Shown piece after piece: positions 48,263 through 59,037 of a DNA stretch of 64,000 bases (its first letter is position 1; each line of letters begins with the position of its first letter). The position numbers were made by a program, and so were the translations under genes. The notes beneath the pieces are model-generated. The model saw only the letters and a list, made by a program, of their open reading frames with translations, searched no databases and had not been told where the DNA came from. The DNA is taken from positions 6,572,001-6,636,000 of the forward strand of contig OX467090.1 in the NCBI GenBank assembly GCA_950106755.1, written 5' to 3'. Source of the DNA: Climacium dendroides (lineage: Eukaryota > Streptophyta > Bryopsida > Hypnales > Climaciaceae).

Positions 48263-49953
48263 CATTTAAGGGTTAAAGGTTCACTATAGTATTACATCCA
48301 AATGCATCCAAATAAGCATTTAACCCCTAGATGTTAAAAGGATCTTCCCAAATCACCTCTAAACTATGATTTCTGAAATAAAAGTATAATTTCTTCAATA
48401 ATCATTTCTTCAAAAATATAACTGTGGGACTTTGACTATATGAATTTTGAAATATCTTCAATCAAAGTTCAATTTTTGAAATAATAACATGTCTTTTGGG
48501 TGGCGAAATGATTTGGTATGGAGTTCCATATTTCAAATTTTTACCAAATAATTGTTTTCCATTTTTGAACAAATGAAATCATGAATAGTTAAGAATATGT
48601 ATGCCAATTTTCACAAGATTTGGAACAATTGAAGATTGTTTTTCAAAGCCTTGCAATAAGTGAGGTAAATTAGAATTAATTTCACATACATGAAACTGTT
48701 ACTATATGCTCCAACTAGTCATCCCCTGTCTACTTGTACACCTATGGAATTTTTTTCTTAAAATGGCCTTCCTTTAACTAAGTTTCTCTCCTACAACAAT
48801 CTATAGTGACCATTTTTTTGAAGTGCTTTACTTTGAAAAATCACCCCAAAGAGGGAGTTTTTGTTCAAGTCAAAAGTTTTCTTTGGCTATGGAAAAATAA
48901 CTTTACAAATTACATGAAAAAAATATAAAATTTCAAAAAACATATATTTTTTGGGATTTGGATAATCCCTCAAGTTGGGGGACAACCACAGAAGCATCAA
49001 TTGGATATTTAGGGGTGGAACCCCAAGGGACCAAATTAAATCTGGAGGACACTAGGGAAATTGGAAAGGTCATTACAAAGTACAATTTTTGTCATAATTT
49101 TCTTAGACATTGAAATTGGACTGGTGGGGGTAAGGATTTGAATGTGCTTGGTATTATAAAAATGGTCGAAACTTTGAAATTATGATTTATTGGTAATCAC
49201 AAGGAGCTTGAAGATTTTATTTAGATTGCATTGTTTCCACGTTGTATAAATTTGCGTAAAAAAAGGGAAACAATGGCCAGTCATAATCGTTTCAAGGTAA
49301 AAAGAACGGTCAAACAAGCTACAACCACGTTAGTTGCATTCCATGTTTGCATTTCATACAAGCTTCAACTAGATACTCAGTATGCACTACGAGAAGAAAA
49401 CTCTTGCGATACACCTTCTCATATATACTCTCCATATGCTGATGTGCTTCCACTGCGCTTGTTCGAGAACATTCCCAGTGTACTCCTACGGCGTTACACA
49501 ACATCACAATAAGAAAGAATCGACTCTTTGCATTCATACAAGAACTTAAAGTAGAGGATACAAAAACTGTTGGGGGAAAACAAAAATTTGTGCTGGACTC
49601 TTCATTGTTTAGTTTCCAAGAGTCTCTTTCATTTGCAAATGTACTACCTGATCCCATCTCATTGATCACGTCAAAACATTGACCACTTTTAACAACAGCA
49701 CTCACACCTGGGCTCTATTGTAGTGATCCAATAAGGAATTCAAATATAATGATAAAAATTTGATCTCCAAAAATTTGGGTCTTGGGTCCATGCTGGAGGT
49801 TGGCCTTCGGCAACCTGGCTTCATATTGGCAATGTCTTTACAACAACAAAATTGGGTGAATGATTATCGTCTACAAAAGAACCATTCAATAGAATATAGG
49901 ATGCTTTCTCACAAACCTTTCCGAAAAAAGGAAATTTACTTACTCCTCGAAGT

Positions 49954-52900
49954 CTAGAAAGGAGGGGCATCAATAAGGGATGCCGTTCCAAAGTGCCGAT
50001 GGTTTTGATCTCCCTTGTTGACAAGAATAATTCCCAGTGCCGATAGCTGATGTATCAGAGTCGTTTCCAACTCGGAGGCCACACTTTTGTTGGGAACAAT
50101 CAGATACAAAAATGGGGCATCTGCTAAAGTCGAACGATGCTGTCGAACTCTCCCTGTGAGATTGTCTGACTGGCCCACGTAAAATCTCCCATCAGGTCTC
50201 TGCAACAAGTACACACAGGAATGCATTGTGGTCGAAGGAGGAGGCAGTTGCCGTGGACCGATGAACGAGAAAATCGAAGGATTTCCTTCTCCCAACTCCA
50301 GCAGCTTCTTCTTGCAAATACTGCTGAAAATCTCCATGTGGTCCAGAAGCTCTTTTCTCGGCTTCACGGTTATCACTGTTTTGACCTCAGGCAGTGGAGA
50401 ACTGTAGATAACTTCCTCTTCAATAGTATTTTGAGCCTCATCGCGTTTGTCATTTGCTCCATTTTCAACCAAGCTGCTATCTGGTGTCAGTCCCTCTGAA
50501 TTCCCAAATAGATTACTCCTCTTCGACTCTAAAAATTCCCTATAGATTTCGATGGCTCGCTGGACAACGCTGTCAGGAACGCCTTCTTTCTTTGCCACCT
50601 CAAACGCCAGGCTCTCACGACAAGCACCATCAACGAGTTTCCAAGTGGGCTCAATATGCCCGTCAACTTCCTTGACGCCCATGGATTTTTGGACAACATT
50701 GCGTACTCGGAGCTTCATGTCCAGGAGGTCGTGTAAATGAGTTGAAAGAATGCCAATGCAGCCAATGCGGTCAAGCGATTCAATCACACTAGCTGCAATG
50801 GCTGTGCCCTTTTGGACCTCGGTTCCCCTACACAGCTCATCGATTAAGAGCAGACTTCTAGATGTTGCATCAGCCAATATCGTCCGTAGCTCTGTCATTT
50901 CCTGGAAATTTGCGTGGGTGTGCCAACAATTAATATCAACTGCAAAATCTTAACCCCAAAGTGTCCAAGCAAAAATCCAAAAACTACTTTGGAAGCTATA
51001 GTCGATTATTGCAATTTTCAAAACATCTTTCTATTGTTCAAGAGTTTCTTATTTTTTTTGTTACAATTTCTGAACTTCCGAGTTGATTCGTTTCAGTCGT
51101 ATAGATATGGAAGTGGACAATTTAGGCCAGTCGGCCACTAAGTTTAATGGATTGAATTCGAAGGCGCTGTGAAGAAAGATGGTTCAGTGCCTACCATGCC
51201 TACCATGCCATTAGGTCAGAAAAGGAATGGAAAAATTAACTAGGGTTCAATTCTCAATCTTACAACTCAAGAGGATAGAGCACCAAAAATTCAGTACCAT
51301 TTGGAAAGAACTCTTGTTGTCCGCTGGACTGTCTGTAGACATCATGCGAAGCATAACAGCATCCAACCTGGGCACCACCGCTTTGCGTGCTGGAACCATT
51401 AGACCGCACACTGACAACAATGCCGCTGCACTTATAGAACGCAAGAGGCTTGATTTTCCACCACCGTTGGGACCCGAAAGCAAGAACATGGACTCCAATT
51501 CAATTGTATTTGGCTCGGCTTGCTCACACACTGGGTCCTTCCAGTAAGGAATCAGATCCTCCAGTAGCAATAGCCTGAACATGCCAAACGAACACAATTA
51601 AATTAAGCTCTGCAGATACTGGAGAAAAAGCAATCGAATTAGACTCTGAAGGTGCAACGAGGACTGAGCATTTTGGTCCGAGACACTAGTCTGCTTAAGA
51701 AGCAAAATAGCTTCAGATGCAAGATGCAGTGATGATGATCTAAGGGCATACGAAACTATACGCAACAATAAACTGACACAAAACAAAGAAACGTCATCAG
51801 TCTCATAGCAAGTAAGTGCATTTCTGATCTGGGAAACTTGATCTTAACGCTTCAGTCACATAGTACAACTGCTGTATGTCAACTCTAATAACATAATACT
51901 TTCAGACTGGCAAAGCAATACAACAATTGCTAGAGAAAAAGTCGGGGCAAGGATGCACATACTCTGGAGAATTCTGCTGGTTAGAATCTGATGAAACGAG
52001 CGTCGGGAAAACCCAGTTCCGTCTGCTTCCTTCACTCACATGCAAGCAGAGAGACTTGGCAATGATCGACAGCACCGATATAAAAATAATTGCATTCAGT
52101 TTCACCTTCACCTCTTCTGCCAAGTCTCGGAGAAGTTGAACAACAGCACTTCTTGCTCTCTCAACCGCTGCCCTGTATCTAGTCAGAGCATCTTCAACCC
52201 GGCCGGTTGTCCACCATTCCTCACCGGCCTTTTTTCCCTTCCCATCGTAAGCGGAAATCAATAGCTTCATTTCTGCTTCACCTGGAGTATCACCCCACAC
52301 GGTGGGTCGAAAGTTTTTGCCCTTAAACCACACAGCCTGACTGTCACATCTGTAATAGATTTCGCCTTTCCGACCTCCAAGTCCTCCCCCCAGCGGTCTC
52401 TGGTACCCTTTTACGCAGTGAACTATGGGAACAAAATCAGTACACACAGCATTTGAAAGCTCCATTGCTGCTTCCTCAACTTCGGAAAATTCAGTTTCGG
52501 CGTGTGATCGTTTCACCCGGCCCCTCCAGGAATGTTCCAAGTCCCGGAAAAATTCATCAGGAATATTCTCATCGCTGCTTACATTCTGGTCGGGGTCTCT
52601 CTCGCTGGCAAGTACATTACCAATCCTGCTTGCCAGGAATTTGCAATCATCCACTAATTGTTTTCGCTCTATATGAATACCTGAATCACAGAATCGTTTA
52701 CGAAATCCTCAATACCAGTACTGTAATAAAAGACGAAGTAAAAACTGCTTACAGACTCTATCATCTGTCTCTTTGGGTATTAAGCAGTCAATTTGGATGC
52801 ATTGTATTCAACGGCTAAACCAAGTAAAGCCATTCTTAACCCAGGAAGTGATAATAGCAATGATTGGCCTTGCATTTCTGCGTAGAAGCACAAATATTAA

Positions 52901-55900
52901 ATTTGAAGTCATACCTGTGGCAAGCCACGTTGGATCCAAGAGGAGGTCTAAGACTTTGCTGAGCTGAGGGTCGTTATCCATGAGAAGAATATCTTCCGCT
53001 ATGTTGCGCATGCGAGCAAATTCAATGTGATTCGCTTCGTGTGTCTCGATCAGCTTCATTAGCTTGGCGGCTGAGACACAGATGAAATCAGGAATGGAGC
53101 TAGTTACCTCTGCTAACATCCGGCAGGCAGCTTGTATACAGTCAGTCACCCTGTACAGAAATGAGAGCCATTAGGATTTTACCGCCGTAAACGCAAAATC
53201 ACATCAAAGTCACCATTGAAGCCAGAAGGGCATACTCAATCCCCATGGGCGTCACATATGACCCACTTATTAGATTGGAAAAGATTTTAATGCTAATAAA
53301 TGCCAATTAATAGGCACAAGATTCACATAATCCTCGTATTGATTTAATAGTAAGTTCATGGTACGGTGACGCAAATGGTGTTCACTTACTGTAAGTGTGA
53401 TGTTAGCGTCCTCAGCATTAACTTGAGGCAATCATTAAGTTAACATTAATCTGATCTAATGTTCGATTACATTAACAATATTTTACCATGAATAACTTGT
53501 TAAATCTAACAGAGAATCTTTTGAGATGAAGCGGTGTCGCATACAGATAACCATTGAGCACATACAAACGATGCACACAGAACAACCTTCGAAAATATGG
53601 GCAAAAGCATCTTCTACCAGATGACTCTTTCAGTGAGCATGACTGACCTGTGAGGCGGGGGATGCAGGAGCAAGTTTCGCACATACGATGTACACAGAAA
53701 GTTTGCTTCTGGTGGTAATAACACCATCAACAAACTAGGGACACCGGATGTAGGTAAAATCCCAATCTGTGAAGCTGTGCTCGCGTAGAGTGGTCTGGGC
53801 CTTTCTCCAGGAGGCACTACTATCTCCCGAAACTCCTGATCCTGTTTCAGATCAAAAAGCTCCCTAACCTTCAAGATAAGACCTTCCACTGGGTCATCGT
53901 CATACCACTCTTGTTGCTTTTTCTGACACTCACCAAACAGCAAACCTGCAACCATAAACTTAAAACTCCACTAAAAAATGCAACTCAATCCTGGCCGAGT
54001 TGAGGCTGCAGCCGATCGAAATCGAGAACTGGAACTTAACGTCGACAGAAAAAATCAGAAATTCATTAACATAATAACGGACCCACATGCGCACCTAGAT
54101 GATCTCTTTCCCCTTGTTTTTTGGTAATACTTCCTTGGTAATCATAGAGATCAACTCTGACTGTGCAGAAGCTCCTTCCCAAAGGGCATCTACTTGATAT
54201 GGATAGGTATTTAATCTGCCCTTAAGCTCTAGGCTTCACTTTGATCTTGGTTACATGTATCCTCTAATCCTTCATGTATATCTTGAAGATTTTCTCTATT
54301 TATATCGGCCAGGTTGCTCATATTATCAAGACCAATAACAAGAGAAGGTTGCTTATATTGGCGAGTTGAGAATTCCGGGTTGAACCGGGCCCCGGTATAT
54401 ATAATAGAACTTGACCTTCGGTCCAAGGTCGTAAAATTGTCCACATCCAGGCTCTTATATATATTCTATACGGTCCTGATGACCCCCACAGAACTCATAA
54501 ATGAATTTTAAGAATCCTTCTCGGTATGAATCTTAACCAAAGTTTATGGACAAAAATTCTAGTGAGAACCTCCCATTCTTATCTTTGCTACTCTCGTTAT
54601 TGGACTTTATATAGTTCTCAACGATCCACAACTCACGGTTCAGAAGACTCAGAGAATGAAAAGGGAAAGCCCTCTGATAGTAGAAATTCCTCAATCCCTA
54701 GAATGGTACAATAATAAATGGTTCTTATTACGTATGGGATGCGTTTGTATCTTCACCATATACGGTTTAGCAAAAACTTCTACTTATGGCTTATGGGATT
54801 CTACATTATCGGCAAGGTTGCTCTTGTTATTGGTCTTTATTGCAGACGATAAAATTTTCGATTTCCTTAAATACTCCATTAACTTTGGGTCCTCAAGTTG
54901 ATCACCCTCCAGATTCGTGAAAGAGATAGGGTATAGGACTATAAAGATTTTCATTATCTTTCTATCTTATTTTTTTGTCAAATAGATTTAAAGATCCAGT
55001 CAGAGACTCATCTAAATAGAGATCTAGCAATTTCTTATTGACGAATTGAGCTCTCTGGGGCTTTCCGAATATTCTAGAATTTCTAGAATTTTCTAGAATT
55101 TTTTACCTCGAGTGTCTGCCTATATGACAAGCCCAGAGAGTACCCAAGCTCCGTTAATATATCCTCCAGATTACTCATAGTTTCTTGTAAATCGCCCTCT
55201 GGGATAATAAGCACATTCCCATCATGAAGACCAAACCAAAGTGGCATGACAACAGCAACAACGGGGCATAATATTCATATAGCTCTCATGTTGCTTCAAT
55301 ATCAAGTTAATGTTAGTGTACCGTATTAACTTAATGTTACAGTGATGTTAGAGTCACTTGCATTCACTCGCTATCAGATTAGCAACTATTAAGATAAAAT
55401 TTGGAAAATTTAAAGCCAATATGAACTTGACATTAAATTTGACATTAGTATAATGTCCTCTTAGATTAGCATTACCTTACCATAAAGAACTTTGTAAATC
55501 TAATGAGGAGATCTATTGAGATGTAGAGGAAATTTGATTACCTCCTTTGTCCCACCGAGCAATGCCTGCTATGTCCTTTCGGAGGGACCGATGCATGAAC
55601 AGCTGCTGACATTGTCGAGACCGTAGCTTTGCAACAACCGTCTCCTCGGTCAACGCATCTTCTACAGAGAAAGAATGCATCATCTCCAGCACGGATATCA
55701 GGCAGTAGCCTCGCGTGGAGCGTGAGATCCCCATAACAGGTACGGGCTCGGGAAACTCCAAGTCCACATCCGCACTGACTAAGCCATACACGTATGGGCT
55801 TCCTGGATGTGCATGGCCTGCAACGAACCTTTCTTTCAGATGTCCTTTGGCCTGGGGACCTTGCACTTCCTCCACTATACAAACTGAGAAACCCTGGAAT

Positions 55901-57572
55901 GTGAGCATATCAAGCGTTTGCCGAAGATTCATTATTGGACAACCTGCTCTTGGAACTGTGTCGGACCGAAGCGCCATAGGATTTAAATTTGCATATTCGA
56001 CTAACATGCATGCATCAAATCCTACAGCTTCATAAAACTCCCCACACCTGTCAAGAGAAACATCCACATCAGCACTATTACTAGACAATTCAAAGCACTA
56101 CAGCAAATGAGTAGATGATAGAGAAATAGATGATAAATGCTGAGTTCATGTTTGCTACCGATACAATTTGTTTTTCGACAGATAGTCAATTAACAAGATG
56201 AAGCTCAATCGTCATACAAAGACTGAGAATAGGTCACTCAGTTTTAGATTTCCTACTTTGAAGCAATGGCACAAAATTCAACAACCAAAATCAATTGATC
56301 AGAAACTTAATTCATTTTGGTATTTTACTTCATATTACTTCATTTTGGTATTTTACTTCATATTACTTCATTTTGGTATTTTACTTCATATTACTTCATT
56401 TTGGTATAAGTTCCAAAAAGATCATTTGTAAAAATATGAGAAAAAAGAGGTGATCATGACTCTCAAAAATGAAAAAAATGTATCAACAAAAGTCCCGTTC
56501 ACGAGACCCAATTTACCTGTACATGAGAATTTCATGAGGAAACTGACGCTTCGTTTCCAATATCTCTGCATTCATCTTTCCAGACTTCAGGTTCCCGTTC
56601 CGGAGATTCTCGTCCAAACCAAGAAGATTATTGAACTTCAGTTTCTTCATCAATTCCTTCGTCACAGGCTTCGAGCAATTCTCCAGCTGCATGCCATCCC
56701 ATCTCATCAGCATGGAAGAAACGATGTAAGGTCATTTCCACAATTCAGCCAAGCATCTTCAACCATGGCCTACACGTTCTCCCAATTACAATCTAAACCA
56801 CAATTGTAAATTACAATCTTAAACAAAACAAAACTACCGCATGCTAAGATTCCATTTGGAGGAATTTATTTGATCATAGTCTTCTCATGGAAGACTTTAC
56901 AAAGTTTAGAAGGACCATATCAAACAATGACCGGTGCTTGGTTTTGAAAAAGTCACCACATGACTTTAAAATCCAATTTCAAACTCAATATCGTCCAAAA
57001 ATTATGAAAACTTCAGCTGAGCTCCATCTTCTCGTGCCTTTCCCATAAAAACTACAACGCAATCTATTCGACTACCAATCTCAGCACTTCTTATTCAAAA
57101 GATCAATCCTAAACTTCACAATGCTGCCGAAATTCATCAACAGAGCGAGTGAGGCAAAATTGACAAGAACATGACAACAGTTCACCTTCACACGCCACCA
57201 TTCAATATACTTCACGTCCGAGCTCTGCAGCGTTTTGATTTCCTGCAATTTCCGTCCTTTCGAGGTCGCTCTCCCTGGACTACTCTTCTTCACAGCCTGA
57301 AAAGCACGAGGACGCAATTGCCGCGTCCATGGATACCGTGTCGTACGAACTTGACAGTAGCGAGGAGGCAGGAATGTCAGCAGCCAAGGACTCTCCTTTA
57401 ACCCTAACGCAAACATCCGAGTCCGATTCTCTGAAATGCACGGAGAGTGCACGCTACTCTTAGATCCACTGAGGAAAGAAATCGGCTCTTGAAGCCGCCT
57501 GGGAGATAAAATCAACGAATGAACTGCCCGAGCCGCGGGCATGGCACCAAACCCCATGAGAATTCCCCGCAT
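49954..57572 (-). CDS. MSH1: MSH1, organellar MutS homologue with GIY-YIG domain, 8 exons, 1175 aa
   Basis: MSH1 suppresses recombination between repeats and corrects mismatches in plant mitochondrial and plastid DNA. Exons in transcript order: 57572-57186, 56686-56517, 56047-55542, 53945-53648, 53150-52915, 52668-51963, 51574-51298, 50901-49954 (TAG). All introns are GT-AG and phases agree. The N-terminus is Arg/Ser-rich with few acids, as in dual-targeted proteins. Domains: mismatch-binding GEFYEA (188-193) with RAGCPIMNLRQTLDML and GHAHPGSPYVYGL; central lever region; ATPase Walker A GPNGGGKSS (802-810) and Walker B LLLIDE (Asp881-Glu882); C-terminal GIY-YIG nuclease, CVYLLQ...FYVGQ (about 1089-1103). 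The start is the first ATG after an in-frame stop. The length is slightly above that of the Arabidopsis protein (about 1118 aa). Confidence 0.96.
53946..55541 (-). other. intron 3 of MSH1 (1.6 kb) with an unusual open-frame-rich insert
   Basis: This is the longest intron of the gene. Between about 54100 and 55270 it carries broken open stretches on the minus strand (for example HDGNVLIIPEGDLQETMSNL near 55190 and SLVIGLDNMSNLADINRE near 54310). They resemble coding remnants in alternating frames, separated by stops and frameshifts. I do not recognise the source; an organelle-derived or transposon-derived insert is possible. A related phrase 'ggttgctc...ttggtctt' occurs twice within it, at 54310 and 54815, in different arrangement. 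Confidence 0.45.
55072..55104. promoter_or_regulatory. triple TTCTAGAA array, heat-shock-element-like
   Basis: Three TTCTAGAA palindromes follow each other with 1- and 2-base gaps. They fit the nTTCnnGAAn pattern bound by heat shock factors. The site lies inside intron 3 of MSH1, far from the promoter, so a regulatory role is only a possibility. Confidence 0.3.
56311..56406. repeat. 28-bp minisatellite, about 3.4 units, in MSH1 intron 2
   Basis: The unit 'ttcattttggtattttactt' plus 'catattac' is repeated without change three times, followed by a partial fourth. Confidence 0.95.
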
Positions 57573-57833
57573 GACTATCCTCTGTCTACTCTTCAACCAT
57601 CCCAAAGCTCCTCACGAGCGCTACATTGCTATATCATCTTTGTAAAACCTCTGTATCAAACTAGAATTCTTTGAATATTGAAAATTAAGAGAAGCTTTGG
57701 TGCGCACAATCAAAAGCGACTCATCGTCTCCTGGCAATGCGACCCGATCATCGTGTTCTCTTCACGCTTGAGCTTCCTGCAAACTAGCGAATGGCGACGA
57801 GAATTGGCAACAAAAAGGTGTGGAAATTCGCAG

Positions 57834-58073
57834 ATGGTTACGAGAATTGGCAACAAATTGTCGATTCGGAGTCTGCAAGTGCAAGAGGAGCTTCGATTGC
57901 GGCGCCTGGAGCATGAATGCGGGCAGCTATTTGGGCGATCGGTGGAAATCTTACTAAGCTTAGGAGTCCACAAGGAGGACTGGGACGGGTACTTGGCTGT
58001 GCAGATTCTCGGGAAGGGGAAGGGGAAGGGTTTAGGGTTTAAGGTCTCTGGTATCTATGAATATGAACTATAA
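57834..58073 (+). CDS. hypothetical small protein, 79 aa, divergent from MSH1
   Basis: No family is recognised. The frame begins with ATG 262 bases from the MSH1 start on the opposite strand, so the two could share a promoter. The product is basic at first, then amphipathic and acidic (EELRLRRLEHECGQLFGRSV), then Gly/Lys-rich, and may be helical. Base composition is that of coding DNA, much richer in G than the flanks. The same frame is open upstream to 57678 without an ATG, and the sequence could be a first exon joined to something further right. An ATG at 57791 in another frame gives 42 residues only. A telobox-like 'gggtttagggtttaag' overlaps the 3' end. Confidence 0.35.
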   Translation: MVTRIGNKLSIRSLQVQEELRLRRLEHECGQLFGRSVEILLSLGVHKEDWDGYLAVQILGKGKGKGLGFKVSGIYEYEL

Positions 58074-58313
58074 TCTACAGTGTTAACTAGATTTTGGGTA
58101 CTTCGGAACTGGGGATTCTGGATTCGTTAAAATCAGCCGTTGGATTGTAATCCGTTATAAAGGCCCAGATGTCATTAGCTTTTGGCGGCTGAGTGCCGTA
58201 TTAGAAATAATTATTGGAAATAATCATATGCTTAGAAATGCATTTTGAACCAATGAGCACACAATAAAATAATACTCCCTCTGTCTCAAAATAAGATCAT
58301 TTTTTTAATATGG

Positions 58314-58588
58314 TAAGGTAGGTACACCCAAATGTGTCATTGACCTTAAACCGCCATCTATACTATATGTACATCTCCAAAATCAGTTCTGTACTTATGT
58401 GGAAGAAACGCTTTTAGAACCAAATTTTATTCCTTAATAACATTTGCATACAGTATCCAAATGCCACATTCTCTGGTGCGTTGGAACTTCCTTTCACTTG
58501 CCAACAAGAACATTTGAAAATTTGAGCAGTCTAGTAATAGAAAACAGGCTCAGTAGAAAAAAGTGGCGATTTGGGGTGTACCTACCTA
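58314..58588 (+). mobile_element. TAAGGTAG element, 275-bp class, nested copy
   Basis: Same length and order as the copy at 39196-39470. Ends are 'taaggtaggtacacccaaat' and 'gggtgtacctaccta'. Confidence 0.9.
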
Positions 58589-58994
58589 AATATGCTCTAA
58601 AAACAACCATTTAAGGGCTAGTCCGCCTTTTTCATAGGTTTTCATGGACAAAGGTATTTTTATATCATTTTTCAAAGAAAAAAAAATAGACATGGAACCT
58701 AGCACAAGTGGTTTGGTATTTTTCCAAGCATCTTTGAATTATTTATAAATTTTCAAAGATTAAGGACATGGGCACCTATTTGTGACTGTAAGTCTCCCAA
58801 AATTTGTCCACTTGCAACTTGTAAAGAGATTTGCAAATTCAAAGACTATGATTAGCTCTTGCAATAGAAAAATAAATTTTCTTAGATGTATTCAATTACG
58901 AAATTGGTCCATTCAAAGATCACCTCATCTCTATTCTGCCCTTAAAGCTAGGGTCCATTTGAAGGAGATGGTCCGTTTTATAGCACACTACCAT
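58589..58994 (+). mobile_element. TAAGGTAG element, 415-bp class, left end replaced
   Basis: Begins directly at 'aatatgctctaaaaacaacc', so the first few terminal bases overlap or are shared with the right end of the preceding 275-bp element. Ends 'tagcacactaccataaaa', a decayed form of CTACCTTA. Confidence 0.8.
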
Positions 58995-59037
58995 AAAATA
59001 AAAAGGAAATATTGTTCTTATTTTGAGACAAAGGGAG

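Larger units (their letters stand above)
45300..49953. other. intergenic, repeats and 3' flanks
   Basis: Lies between the PQ-loop gene (+) and MSH1 (-). It holds a fold-back end (45895-46085), an A run (about 46964-46983), an inverted pair of family F repeats (47937-48262), and an open stretch of 84 codons at 46138-46392 (+) with no recognisable domain. The last 500 bases may be MSH1 3' untranslated region. Confidence 0.5.
58275..59037. mobile_element. Stowaway-like element hosting two other elements
   Basis: Outer ends are 'ctccctctgtctcaaaataa' and the inverted 'ttattttgagacaaagggag', flanked by TA on both sides. Only about 40 bases of outer sequence remain on each side. The interior consists of a complete 275-bp element (58314-58588) followed directly by a 415-bp-class element (58589-58994). 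Without these the outer element would be about 80 bp, like the one at 20395. Confidence 0.85.

Noticed and set aside
49319..49705. 128-codon minus-strand open frame just downstream of MSH1
   Set aside because: No domain was recognised; the position fits the 3' untranslated region of MSH1, whose stop at 49954 follows a complete GIY-YIG domain.
54526..54901. Plus-strand open frames read as plastid membrane protein genes
   Set aside because: I compared them from memory with common plastid genes (petA, cemA, ccsA, psbH, ycf4) and found no convincing agreement; they remain part of an unidentified intron insert.
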